DNA of 56,004 nt from positions 1 through 56,004 of the forward strand of contig VBKF01000161.1 of NCBI GenBank assembly GCA_005888095.1, written 5' to 3'. The notes below the pieces were generated by a model. It had not been told where the DNA came from, searched no databases, and saw only the letters and a list, made by a program, of their open reading frames with translations. The stretch comes from Deltaproteobacteria bacterium (lineage in GTDB: Bacteria > Desulfobacterota > Binatia > DP-6). Shown here one piece after another: positions 17,445 to 25,953 of this stretch (position 1 is the stretch's first letter; every line of letters starts with the position of its first letter). The translations under genes were made by a program, and so were the position numbers.

Positions 17445-18860
17445 TCAGTGGAGGAAGCGCGGCCGGCTCTCGGCCTGCCCGGCAGCCGCCAGCACGCCCG
17501 GCAGGAACACGCGGAACTCGCTGCCGACGCCGGGCTCGCTGCGGGCCGTGACCTCGCCGCCGAGGAGCCGCACGCAGCGTCCGATGAGCGTCAGGCCGAT
17601 GCCCAGGCCGTTGTAGCGGCGCGTCGTCGAGCTGTCAGCCTGCGCGAACAGGTCGAAGACCTGCTGCAGACGCTCGGGCGCGATGCCGACGCCGGTGTCG
17701 CGCACCGTGATGGTGACCGCGTCCCCCTCACCGGGGCGGACCGCGATCAGGACCTCACCGCGCGACGTGAACTTGAGGGCGTTGCCGACCAGGTGGAAGA
17801 GGACCCGGCGCACGAGGTCGCCGTCGACCTGGATGCTCGCGGCCCTGGGGTCGATGTCGATCCGCACCTGCACCTGCTCGGGCTCCGGATGACCGGGGAT
17901 CATCGCCAGCACCTGCTCGAGCAGCCGCTCGGTACGCACCCGCTCGGAGCGCACGAGGACGCGGTCGGCCTCGAGCTGCACGAAGAAGAGGATGTCGTCG
18001 ATGAGCGTATTCAGGTGTCGCGTGCTGCCGAGCACGCGGTCGAGGAAGCCCGAATGCTCGTCGCTCACCGGCCCGCCCACCCCTTCTCGCATGAGGGAGG
18101 CATAGCCGAGGATCGCGTTCAGCGGGGTGCGCAGCTCGTGCGAGACCATGCCGAGGAACTCCGTCTTCACGCGGTTCGAGCAGCTGAGCTCGTCGGTCAG
18201 CCGGGCGATGCGCTCCTCGCGCGAGCGCAGCGTCTCGTCCTTGGCGGAGGCCACCCGGCGGCTGAGGCCGAGCTCGCTCTCGAGCTTGCCGCACAGCCGT
18301 TCGACCGCCTCGCGGCTGCGGGCCGCGCCGAGCGCCTGGCCGACGATCTCGGCCACCAGGGCGAGCGCGTGGCTGCGGGCGAAGGCCTGGGTCGGCGCGG
18401 TGATGGAGTGCAGCACGAGCGCCCCGCCCGGGTCGCCGGCGACGGAGAACGGCAGCACGAGGAACCCTTCGTCCGCGAGCTCGGCCGGGGCGACGGCGAC
18501 GAAGCCGCCGTCCGACACGCGGCGGAAGCACGCCGGCTCGACGCCGGTCCCGAGGAGCTGCGCCAGCAGAAGCCAGCGGCCCTCGTCGAGATCGCCCGCG
18601 CCGCCACCCAGCCGCTGCGACTGCGTCGCGAAGCCCGCGAGCGCGAGCTCGCCCTCGGGCCCGTCGGCGAGCACGATGGCGCAGGTCTCGAACCCGAGCT
18701 GGCGCACCAGGACCTCGGCGATCTCCTGCCCGCACACCCGCAGACCGTGGCCGCGCGCCAGCACGCCGAGCACGAGCTTGATGGTCGAGAGGTAGAGGAC
18801 GGCGTCGTCCCGTTGCTCCTCGACCTCGGCGAGGGCGCGGCGCGTCCGCTCGTCCGGCAT
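17445..18860 (-). CDS. Soluble GAF-domain histidine kinase
   Basis: A 471-residue cytoplasmic sensor kinase with no membrane helix. Residues about 20-190 form a GAF-like sensor, followed by a coiled-coil linker. The HisKA domain has SHELRTPLNAILGYASL (His241). The ATPase domain has N-box VGNALKFTSRGE, G1 DTGVGIAP and G2 GLGIGLTL. No response regulator is adjacent. It follows the HDOD gene with a 6-nt gap, so HDOD protein and kinase are probably made together. The output may be a regulator elsewhere on the chromosome. Confidence 0.9.
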   Translation of the reverse strand: MPDERTRRALAEVEEQRDDAVLYLSTIKLVLGVLARGHGLRVCGQEIAEVLVRQLGFETCAIVLADGPEGELALAGFATQSQRLGGGAGDLDEGRWLLLAQLLGTGVEPACFRRVSDGGFVAVAPAELADEGFLVLPFSVAGDPGGALVLHSITAPTQAFARSHALALVAEIVGQALGAARSREAVERLCGKLESELGLSRRVASAKDETLRSREERIARLTDELSCSNRVKTEFLGMVSHELRTPLNAILGYASLMREGVGGPVSDEHSGFLDRVLGSTRHLNTLIDDILFFVQLEADRVLVRSERVRTERLLEQVLAMIPGHPEPEQVQVRIDIDPRAASIQVDGDLVRRVLFHLVGNALKFTSRGEVLIAVRPGEGDAVTITVRDTGVGIAPERLQQVFDLFAQADSSTTRRYNGLGIGLTLIGRCVRLLGGEVTARSEPGVGSEFRVFLPGVLAAAGQAESRPRFLH

Positions 18861-18866
18861 CCCCTC

Positions 18867-19751
18867 TCAGCCCTCCGCCCGGCCGAGTGTCTCGAGCGCG
18901 CCGTCCTCGGCAAGGGCGGCGATCACCGCCTGCCAGAGCTCGGGCGTCACCCCGCGGGGTGCCTCGCGCTCGAGCGCTCCCGCCGCCTCCGGGCGAAGAC
19001 GTCCCGCCGCGACATCCGTCACGGGGACGAGCCGGTTCGCGATGGCGACGAGATTGGTGGTCCCCGGACGGTCCGGCGTCGCATGGTGCAGGCGCGCCGT
19101 CTCGACGATCGAGGGCGGAAGCCCCCAGGCCTCGAGGAGCCAGCCGCCGACCTCGGCGTGATGCACGCCGAACGCCTCCTGCTCGGCGTCGACGATCGAC
19201 CGGGTGTCGTCGACGCCGGCGGCCGCGGTCCAGTAGGCATCCTTGAAGCGCGTCGCGAGCACCAGTCGTCCGACGTCGTGCAGGAGACCGGCGGTGAACG
19301 CCTCGTCGGGGTCGCCCGCGCACAGCTTCGCGCCGAGGACCTTGCTCGCGACCGCCACCATGACGGCGTGCGTCCAGAGCTCTTCGAGGTGCGCGGGCGG
19401 GATGCCGTGCGCGATGGTGTCCCAGACCTTCACGCCGAGCGCGAGGTTCCGGACGGTGGAGAAGCCGAGCAGCATGACGGCGCGCGGAATGGTCGCCACC
19501 CGTCGCGATTGGCCGAAGAAGGCGCTGTTCGCGAGCCGGAGCATCTTGCCGGTGAGCGCCTGGTCGTGCTCGATGAGGACGACGAGCTCGCGCGTGCTGG
19601 AATCCTCTCGCTCGACGAGCCCGAGGACCTGCGAGAGCACGGCCGGGATGGTGGGCAGGTTCTTGCGGCCGATCACCTCGGCGCGGAACCGCTGGAGCCC
19701 CCCCCGGTCGAGCGGTCCCTTCGACCCCGCATCCGCTGCAGCGTCACCCAT
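18867..19751 (-). CDS. HDOD-domain signalling protein
   Basis: A 294-residue protein with one HDOD domain, an HD-like fold that lacks full metal ligands and acts in signalling rather than catalysis. The start of the domain (NLPTIPAVLSQVLGLV), the DQALTGKMLRLANSAFFG motif and AFTAGLLHDVGRLVLA are classic. The second half includes HHAEVGGWLLEAWGLP. It is the first gene of a two-gene operon with the GAF kinase. In related bacteria such pairs modulate motility, surface behaviour or cell cycle; the target here is unknown. Confidence 0.9.
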   Translation of the reverse strand: MGDAAADAGSKGPLDRGGLQRFRAEVIGRKNLPTIPAVLSQVLGLVEREDSSTRELVVLIEHDQALTGKMLRLANSAFFGQSRRVATIPRAVMLLGFSTVRNLALGVKVWDTIAHGIPPAHLEELWTHAVMVAVASKVLGAKLCAGDPDEAFTAGLLHDVGRLVLATRFKDAYWTAAAGVDDTRSIVDAEQEAFGVHHAEVGGWLLEAWGLPPSIVETARLHHATPDRPGTTNLVAIANRLVPVTDVAAGRLRPEAAGALEREAPRGVTPELWQAVIAALAEDGALETLGRAEG

Positions 19752-19886
19752 GCTCGGCCTCCCGCCTTCGGGTTATCGGCCTGACGGTTGCGGATCTTGA
19801 GCCACCGGGCGTCAAGGATCTGGTCCCCGCGTCGCGCGTGCGCCGGTCCGCTCGCCGGGCGGCGGGCCAATCGGCACGCGCCGACC

Positions 19887-19902
19887 TGGCACGGTTACTG
19901 CG
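19887..19902 (+). promoter_or_regulatory. Sigma-54-like promoter upstream of the DUF4215 protein
   Basis: TGGCACGGTTACTGCG keeps the whole -24 box and GG-N10-GC (19888-19889 and 19900-19901), with C for T at the first -12 base. The predicted start near 19913 gives a 23-nt leader before the ATG at 19936. It sits in the 184-bp divergent gap next to the HDOD gene. Confidence 0.45.
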
Positions 19903-19935
19903 ACCGCCCGGCACCGGCCCATCGTCCGGGCCCGC

Positions 19936-21429
19936 ATGTCGCACGCCCCGATCACCACGCTCCTCCTCACCACCCTGGCTCGGCAGCTTGCCCTTCCTGC
20001 TGCAGTTCATCCAGCCGCGAGCGGTGTCCCCCCCGAGGCCAGGCGCCTCCTCGCCTGCCAGGCGGACGTGGGCCGAGCCGCTCGGCGGCTCCTGGTGCGC
20101 AGGGACCTCGCGATCGTGCGCTGCCTCGACCTTGCGCTCCGCTGCCCCGGAGCGCTCGCCGGTACGCCGACGAGCGCCAACGACGCGTGCTTTGCGGCCG
20201 CCGCCGCAGGCTGCGCCGCCGCGCTCGCCCGGGCCGGCACCGCCGAGCGCCCCGTCGAGGACATGGGGCCGCGCTGCACGGTGGCCGGACGGACCTCCAT
20301 ATCTCCCCAGGCCTTCCTCGGCGACGACGGGCTGGCCCTCGAGCGCGACGCCCCCTTCTGCCCGGACCTGGGGACCGCGAGTCCCGCCGATGCCTCGCGC
20401 TGCCAGAGCCTCGCCCTCGCCTGCCAGGTCGACGCCGCCGTCCGGGCGTCGGTGCCTCGCGCGGCGGAGCTCCTCGGCCGGATCGGAATCGCGTTGGATG
20501 AAGACGGCCGCTGCCTGGGGTCCCCGGCGTGCGGCAACGGCGAGATCGACGGCGACGAGGAGTGCGACGATGGGGCCGACAACTCCGACGTCCTCCCCGA
20601 CCACTGCCGGACCGACTGCACCGAGCCGCGCTGCGGGGACGGCGTGGTCGACTCGGACGAGGAGTGCGACGACGGGAACCAGACGGACGGCGACGGCTGC
20701 GCCGCCGATTGCACCGTCGAGCCCGGGGTGTGCGGCAACGGCGTCGTCGACGACGACGAGGAGTGCGACGACGGCGCCGCCAACTCCGATATCCTCCCGG
20801 ACCACTGCCGCACCGACTGCACCGCGCCGAGCTGTGGCGACGGCGTCGTCGATCCGGCTCACGGCGAGACCTGCGAGCCCCCCGCCACCCTCCTGTGCAC
20901 GGCCGATTGCCGCTCGCGGCTGCCGTTTCCTCCGGGCCCACTTCGAGCGCGTGCTGGCGGGCCCGACGATCTCGCGCGCTGCCAGCAGGGAATCGCGGGC
21001 GAGGCGGCGCGGTTCTTCCGCGACAGCCGCCGGCTCGTCGAGCGCTGCGTCATGGGCGCCACCCGCTGCGTCGTCGGCGGAGGGGACGCCTGCCTCGCGC
21101 GTGCCAGTGCCCGATGCGTCGCCGCAGCCACCCGGCGCGATACGCTCCGCGCGCGTGCCGTCCCGCGCCTCGGGAGCGCGTGCGGGGCGCTCTCCGTCGA
21201 CCGCCTCCTCGACGCGCTCGCCTTCGCGGACACGGCCAGCGCCTGCCCGCTTCCCGGGAGCGGTCCTCCCACCCCCGCCGACCTCCTGGGTTGCGTGCTC
21301 GACCAGATCCAGTGCGTGGCCCAGAAATCGGTGGCGCTGACGGTCCCCCGCGCCTACGAGTTCCTCTCCACCCTCGACCTCGATCCCGACGCGCTCTACC
21401 CCTGCGTCCCCGACCTCGGGGACGAGTGA
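19936..21429 (+). CDS. Secreted cysteine-rich protein with four DUF4215-type repeats inside a duplicated module
   Basis: A 497-residue exported protein. The first about 30 residues are a likely signal peptide (ITTLLLTTLARQLALPAAV). Residues 199 to about 316 hold four Myxococcus-type cysteine repeats (pattern CGxGxxDxxEECDDG). They are flanked by two copies of another module: about residues 38-198 and 318-497. Each copy has a paired-cysteine helical segment (LLACQADVGRAARRLLVRRD against LARCQQGIAGEAARFFRDS) and ends in an ADxxxC...VPRA-EL/F segment. DUF4215 repeats are calcium- or disulfide-stabilised and typical of exported proteins in deltaproteobacteria. No ribosome site is visible. Function unknown; a surface or matrix role is likely. 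Confidence 0.8.
   Translation: MSHAPITTLLLTTLARQLALPAAVHPAASGVPPEARRLLACQADVGRAARRLLVRRDLAIVRCLDLALRCPGALAGTPTSANDACFAAAAAGCAAALARAGTAERPVEDMGPRCTVAGRTSISPQAFLGDDGLALERDAPFCPDLGTASPADASRCQSLALACQVDAAVRASVPRAAELLGRIGIALDEDGRCLGSPACGNGEIDGDEECDDGADNSDVLPDHCRTDCTEPRCGDGVVDSDEECDDGNQTDGDGCAADCTVEPGVCGNGVVDDDEECDDGAANSDILPDHCRTDCTAPSCGDGVVDPAHGETCEPPATLLCTADCRSRLPFPPGPLRARAGGPDDLARCQQGIAGEAARFFRDSRRLVERCVMGATRCVVGGGDACLARASARCVAAATRRDTLRARAVPRLGSACGALSVDRLLDALAFADTASACPLPGSGPPTPADLLGCVLDQIQCVAQKSVALTVPRAYEFLSTLDLDPDALYPCVPDLGDE
20530..20880 (+). repeat. Four DUF4215 units arranged as a duplicated pair
   Basis: Units begin at residues 199, 233, 266 and 300 of the protein. Units 1 and 3 share GDEECDDG or DDEECDDG followed by ...NSDVLPDHCRTDC or ...NSDILPDHCRTDC, and the DNA is nearly identical. 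Units 2 and 4 start CGDGVVD. This indicates duplication of a two-unit block rather than single units; unit 4 is shortened. Confidence 0.75.
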
Positions 21430-22245
21430 TCAGGGCAGCGCCGCGACGGCACGCAGCGGTCCGCCGCTGCCGCCGCCGATCTTCATCGGCAGCCCGATGA
21501 AGACGGCGCCCGTCGGCGGCAGGGCGGCGAGGCCCGCCAGGTTCTCGAAGATCGGCACGTTCGCGTTGGTGAGCGCCCGGTGCGCCCGGAAGTCGCGCGA
21601 CGGTCCCCGGTCGATCGAGGCGGTGTCGATGCCGATCGCGTGGATGCGCCGGGCCGTCGTCAGCCAGGCGGCGGTGTCGGGCGCGACGCCGGGGAAGTGG
21701 AGGTGCGCGGTGTCGCCCGGGACCACGGTCCCGAGGTAGCGCGCCGGATCGTCCCAGTAACGATCCCAGCCGCTGCGCACGAGGACGATCGCGCCGTCGG
21801 GGATGCGGCCGGCGCGGCGCTCGAAGGCGTGGAGGTCGTCGAGCGTGAGGAGCGCATCGGGATCGCGGGCCGCCTTCGCCGTGATGTCGACGACCACTGC
21901 GGCGCCGACGAGCCGGTCGAGCGGCACCTCGTCCGCCGTCCAGCGGTCCCGGGCGAAGTGGATCGGCGCGTCGAGATGCGTGCCGCCGTGCTCGGCCGCG
22001 CAGAAGTTGTTGGCGGCGTACCAGTAGCCGCCCTCGGTCATGCCGTGCGCCACGGGCTCGAGCGTGAAGTGCCGGGCGGTCGGCCAGTAGATGGTCCGGC
22101 TGTCGAAGGGATGGGTCAGGTCGACGAGCCGCGCCGCCGAGAGATCGAGGGCGGCGGCGGGGGCTGCGAGGCCGAGCGTGAGCAGGACTCGGCCGATCAA
22201 AACCCTCATCTGGACCCTCATCTGGACCCTCATCTGGTGGCTCAT
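21430..22245 (-). CDS. Secreted cyclase-family (kynurenine formamidase-like) hydrolase
   Basis: A 271-residue member of the PF04199 metal-dependent hydrolase family, which includes bacterial kynurenine formamidase and cyclases. The metal-binding HGGTHLDAPIHF motif is intact, with VDLTHPFDSRTIYWP at the start of the domain. It has a signal peptide (VLIGRVLLTLGLAAPAAA), so it acts outside the cytoplasm, unlike KynB. The start is complicated by a tandem repeat giving four in-frame ATGs (22245 to 22209); GAGGAG 6 nt before the 22245 ATG supports the first. It begins 9 nt after the pncB stop, which points to one transcript. Confidence 0.85.
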   Translation of the reverse strand: MSHQMRVQMRVQMRVLIGRVLLTLGLAAPAAALDLSAARLVDLTHPFDSRTIYWPTARHFTLEPVAHGMTEGGYWYAANNFCAAEHGGTHLDAPIHFARDRWTADEVPLDRLVGAAVVVDITAKAARDPDALLTLDDLHAFERRAGRIPDGAIVLVRSGWDRYWDDPARYLGTVVPGDTAHLHFPGVAPDTAAWLTTARRIHAIGIDTASIDRGPSRDFRAHRALTNANVPIFENLAGLAALPPTGAVFIGLPMKIGGGSGGPLRAVAALP

Positions 22246-22250
22246 CTGGT
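22203..22250. repeat. 12-bp tandem repeat spanning the translation start of the cyclase gene
   Basis: Four units of CCCTCATCTGGA (plus strand), the last degenerate. On the coding strand each unit reads ATGAGGGTCCAG, so each carries an ATG and a GAGGG that can serve as ribosome site for the next ATG. The unit length is a multiple of three, so gain or loss of units would change the number of starts but keep the frame. Confidence 0.85.
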
Positions 22251-22254
22251 CTCC

Positions 22255-23628
22255 TCACCCCTCCGGGTGGAGGCGCTCGGCAAGCTCGCGGAGCGCCGGA
22301 GTGACGCCCACGCGGTGGGCGTCGGCGTGCTCGAGCCGGCGTACGCCGGGGGGCAGCGCCTCGACCTGCGCGCGAGCGCGCGCACGGATCTCGGAGAGCG
22401 CGGGCAGCGGGGCGCACGGCTCGCCCCCACGGATCACGGCAGTGAGCAGCGGCTCCCCCGCCGGCGTCTCGGTCGCGAGCGCGACGACGTCCTCGCTGAA
22501 GCGTCCGTCGCGGCCCCGCCGGCGGTAGACCTGCTTCGGCTCGGGGTACGTCCCCTTCTCCGCGCCGAGCTTCCGGACTGCCCGGTGCTCGCCGCCGGCC
22601 TCGACGGCGACCAGCTTGTAGACTCCGCCGAGCGCCGGGACGTCGCGCGAGGTCGCGAGGTCGGTGCCGACGCCGTAGAGGTCGATGGGTGCGCCGGCCG
22701 CGGCGAGGGCGGCGATCCGCTCCTCGTTGAGGTCGCCGCTGGCGACGATCAGGGTGTGCGCCAGACCGGCGGTGTCGAGGATCTCGCGCACCGCGCGGCT
22801 GAGCGCGAGGAGGTCACCGCCGTCCAGGCGGACGCCGCGGACCGCGGGGCCGAGCGCGGCCGCGCGGCGCGCGCCCTCGAGCGTGTCGTAGGTGTCGATC
22901 AGGAGCATCGCATGCTCGGGGAACGTCCCGACGAAGGCGCGAAAGGCGTCGGTCTCGTGCGCGAAGGCCATGATGAAGCTGTGGGCCGCCGTGCCGTAGA
23001 CCGGGACGTCGAACATCTGCCCCGCGAGGGTGTTCGACGTACCGATGCAGCCGCCGATGAGCGCGGCGCGCGCGCCGAAGAGCGCGGCGTGGAAGCCGTG
23101 CGCGCGGCGCGCCCCGAACTCGATCACGCCCTTGCCCGCCGCCGCCTCGACCACGCGAGCCGCCTTGGTGGCGATGAGCGTCTGATGGTTGATGGTGGCG
23201 AGGAGGAACGTCTCGACGAGCTGCCCCTCGATGATCGGCGCGCGCACCTGCACCAGGGGCTCACCGGCGAAGACGACGGTGCCTTCGGGTATCGCGTGCA
23301 CGTCGCCGCTGAAGCGGAACGCCGCCAGGTAGTCCCAGAAGCCGCCGCTCACGTGGGAGAAGACCGGCAGCGCGCGCAGGTAGTCGATGCTCCGGCCGTC
23401 GAAGCGGACGGCGACGAGATACTCGATCGCCTGCTCGAGGCCGGCCAGGAGGAGGAAGCCCCGATTCGGCGGCAGGCTGCGGACGAACAGCTCGAAGGTT
23501 CCGACGGCCTCGGCCATGCCGGCCTCGAAGTAGGCCGCGCCCATGGTGAGCTCGTAGAGGTCGGTTGCCAACCCGCAGCGGCCGGGCTCGTCCAATGCTC
23601 CGAGCGTGCGCATCCCCGTCGCGGTCAT
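22255..23628 (-). CDS. pncB: Nicotinate phosphoribosyltransferase
   Basis: A 457-residue enzyme of the Preiss-Handler route to NAD: nicotinate + PRPP (+ ATP) to nicotinate mononucleotide. LATDLYELTMGAAYF opens the family, INHQTLIATKAARVV is the usual core helix, EFGARRAHG carries the substrate-contacting residues, and VASGDLNEERI and YGVGTDLATSRD are the phosphate-binding loops. The length fits the bacterial short form. ATG 23628 has no ribosome site; the ATG five codons on is an alternative. Co-transcription with a formamidase-like hydrolase would suit a tryptophan/kynurenine-to-NAD theme, but that enzyme is exported, so a link is doubtful. Confidence 0.93.
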   Translation of the reverse strand: MTATGMRTLGALDEPGRCGLATDLYELTMGAAYFEAGMAEAVGTFELFVRSLPPNRGFLLLAGLEQAIEYLVAVRFDGRSIDYLRALPVFSHVSGGFWDYLAAFRFSGDVHAIPEGTVVFAGEPLVQVRAPIIEGQLVETFLLATINHQTLIATKAARVVEAAAGKGVIEFGARRAHGFHAALFGARAALIGGCIGTSNTLAGQMFDVPVYGTAAHSFIMAFAHETDAFRAFVGTFPEHAMLLIDTYDTLEGARRAAALGPAVRGVRLDGGDLLALSRAVREILDTAGLAHTLIVASGDLNEERIAALAAAGAPIDLYGVGTDLATSRDVPALGGVYKLVAVEAGGEHRAVRKLGAEKGTYPEPKQVYRRRGRDGRFSEDVVALATETPAGEPLLTAVIRGGEPCAPLPALSEIRARARAQVEALPPGVRRLEHADAHRVGVTPALRELAERLHPEG

Positions 23629-23732
23629 GCATCAACCAACTGCCCCGCGCGATGCAAGACCGGAAGGGGGCCGCCGCGGCGACCCCGCAGGCCCGCGCGC
23701 GCGAGCAGCTGCGGGGGCCGCGCAACGCCCGG

Positions 23733-25622
23733 TCAGGGATAGACCAGCGCCGTCTTCTTCGCCCGCAGCTCCATCGTCGACTGCGAGCACTGGTTCCCCA
23801 CGCGCACCGTGATGCGGACGTTCGTCCCCTCGACGGCCCGATCCGGGAGCTTGCGGCTGATGGCGCGGAAGACCACCCGGCCGTTCCGCCGCTTGACGAA
23901 GCGGCCGTCCCGGAGGCCCCCCGCGAACGCCCCGTCCTTGTCGCAGAAGCTGAAGCGGCGCGGGGTCGGGCGCATCCAGTGGCCGGCCGGGACGGTCGCG
24001 CAGACGACCTGTCCGGTGCCGTCGGCGATCTGCACCGAGGTGTCGTCGCGCGTCGGGTCGAAGCCGGCCGGCGTGAACTGGGAGTAGATCGCCTTCACCC
24101 GCATCCGGTTGCGCCCCTTCGCCGCCGGCCGCTTCAGCATGACGCGCTTGGGCGTCAGGGCGAGGAGCTGCTCGCAGCAGTCCGGGTCCTCCCAGTCGAC
24201 CAGCCCGTCGCCGTCGTTGTCGATGCAGTCGCCGCAGATCTCGACCGGCTTGACCGGCGGGCGGCAGTCGGCGATCACCATGTGCGCGCACACGCCCGCC
24301 GAGCAGCTGTCGCCCGTGCACGGATCGTGGTCGTCGCAGTCGCCCGCCGTGGTGCAGGGCCGCTGGCAGCCCGGAATCGTCTCGTGGCTGCAGCCGCCCT
24401 CGCCGTGGCAAGTGTCGGTGGTGCAGGCGTTGCCGTCGTCGCAGAGGCCGTCGCCGTCGACATGCCCGTCGCAGTCGTTGTCGACGCCGTCGCAGGTCTC
24501 GCGAACCGCGCGATCGACGCCGAAGGTCCCGCTGTAGGTGACCGGCGGCGCGTTCGTGGCCGACGCGGTGATCGACTCCGTGAAACCGTCGTCGCCGCAG
24601 CCGGGTTGCGCGTCGGCCGAGAGCTCGATCGTCACCGTCGACCCGGCCGGCATCAGCGGGACGCTCACCTTCAGGGGATTCACGGACTCGACGATCGCAT
24701 CGTCGGACGACACCGCCAGCGAGGGATCCCCCATGTAGCCCGGGAGCGCGGCCCCCTCGATGGCGACCGCCTTGGCGGGGGCCGGACCGTCGTTGTGCAC
24801 GGTGATCGAGTAGACCACCGGGGTCGTGACGTTGACCGCGGCGCTCTCGGGCGTGAGCGTCGCGTCGATCGAGAGGGTGCCGCTCGGCAGAAAGGCGGCG
24901 CCCCCGAGGAAGCCACAGTCGAAGTGGTCCTTGTTGAAGCTGTTGACGTTCGACGACGTCGCCGGCGCGAAGAGCGAGCTGGCGAGATCGCCGGCGTCGG
25001 CGATCACGCCGTTCGCGACGAGCACGTTGATCGGCATCGCGAAGTCGAGGAAGTAGTCTGGGGTTCCGCCGAACGCGGACCCGTCGCCGGTCGGAACCGC
25101 CCGCACGAGGGGAGTCGCGTTGACGGTCGACCCGTTGGCCGCGTTGACCCCCTGGGCGAAGACGCGGACCTCGGCGCCGTCGTTGAAGTTCGGTGAGAAG
25201 CTCAGGTCCTTGGCCGATGTGTTGGCCCAGAGCTCGAGGCTGTCGGACTTGCCGTTCACCGCGATCTCGTACTGGTACTGCTTCGGGTTCCCCGACGGCA
25301 CCTGCATGAGCGCGGACCAGATGTTCTCGACAAAGCCGCCCTTCGACGTCGGATCGGAGTCGAGGCGGTACCGGAAGTAGAGGTACTTCGCGTCGTAGGC
25401 GTAGTACGTGGCGGGATGCGACGGGTCCCCGACCAGGTCCGCCGACGACGGGCTCTCGTCTCCCGCGGGGTCGCCGCCGGGGGCGCAGTCGAGAGCCGCC
25501 CAGCGAACGGCGCCGAAATCAGGGTCCCCGGCCGCGCCCGCCGCGGTCGCTCCGAGGACGACGAGTGCAACCAGGCCAAAGCAGGCCGTGCGAAGACCCT
25601 GCGCGCGATTCGATCGCTTCAC
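23733..25622 (-). CDS. Large exported protein with MopE-type cysteine motifs and a C-terminal domain shared with its neighbour
   Basis: A 629-residue protein with GTG start 9 nt after GGGAGGGG and a signal peptide (CFGLVALVVLGATAAGAAG). Residues about 30-290 are a beta-rich domain resembling carbohydrate-binding or DOMON-like sandwiches. Residues about 285-390 look like a CARDB/DUF11 repeat (VVYSITVHNDGPAPAKAV). Then comes CDGVDNDCDGHVDGDGLCDD, the MopE metal-binding motif, and several CxxDxC-type disulfide segments. The last about 140 residues (from LTPKRVMLKRP) match the C-terminus of the cytochrome/propeller protein next door. Probably located in the outer membrane or at the cell surface; MopE-like proteins can bind copper or calcium. 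Function unknown. Confidence 0.75.
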   Translation of the reverse strand: MKRSNRAQGLRTACFGLVALVVLGATAAGAAGDPDFGAVRWAALDCAPGGDPAGDESPSSADLVGDPSHPATYYAYDAKYLYFRYRLDSDPTSKGGFVENIWSALMQVPSGNPKQYQYEIAVNGKSDSLELWANTSAKDLSFSPNFNDGAEVRVFAQGVNAANGSTVNATPLVRAVPTGDGSAFGGTPDYFLDFAMPINVLVANGVIADAGDLASSLFAPATSSNVNSFNKDHFDCGFLGGAAFLPSGTLSIDATLTPESAAVNVTTPVVYSITVHNDGPAPAKAVAIEGAALPGYMGDPSLAVSSDDAIVESVNPLKVSVPLMPAGSTVTIELSADAQPGCGDDGFTESITASATNAPPVTYSGTFGVDRAVRETCDGVDNDCDGHVDGDGLCDDGNACTTDTCHGEGGCSHETIPGCQRPCTTAGDCDDHDPCTGDSCSAGVCAHMVIADCRPPVKPVEICGDCIDNDGDGLVDWEDPDCCEQLLALTPKRVMLKRPAAKGRNRMRVKAIYSQFTPAGFDPTRDDTSVQIADGTGQVVCATVPAGHWMRPTPRRFSFCDKDGAFAGGLRDGRFVKRRNGRVVFRAISRKLPDRAVEGTNVRITVRVGNQCSQSTMELRAKKTALVYP

Positions 25623-25953
25623 GATACACCCCTCCCGCAAAACAGCCGACCGTGTCGGTGTGGATTTGGCGGGGGGACAGTCCAATCTCCGTGCCGGACC
25701 TGTCGAACCGGCGTCGCAGCGGCACGTTTTCGCCGCTCCCTGGAGCGACGCGCTCGCAGTGGGCTGCGAAATATCTAGCCTTCAGGACAGACGCCAAAGC
25801 ACGCGCCCGGGATGGCTCCGTGTCCTCCCCTCCGCAGGCGCTTCGGTGCCTCGCATGCGCACCGCCCCGGCGGCGCGCCGCTCCGGCGTGGCGCGGCTGC
25901 ACGAATGCCTGGCCCGTCTCGCAAACCGGCAAGCGCGCCGGGGCGGCGGGCCC
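25623..25953. other. Intergenic region between two large exported-protein genes
   Basis: This 331-bp gap between two minus-strand genes is less GC-rich than its surroundings and includes an AATATCT patch near 25770. On the minus strand CGGCACGGAGATTGGA (about 25685-25700) resembles a -24/-12 element but lacks the essential -12 GC, so I do not call it. The gap must hold the promoter of the MopE-type gene. No hairpin of note was found. Confidence 0.4.

Noticed and set aside
22203-22250. Short direct repeats as a possible CRISPR
   Set aside because: The 12-bp units are contiguous with no spacers, and no cas genes are present.
25685-25700. Sigma-54-like sequence on the minus strand upstream of the MopE-type gene
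   Set aside because: CGGCACG fits a -24 box, but the essential GC at -12 is replaced by GG.
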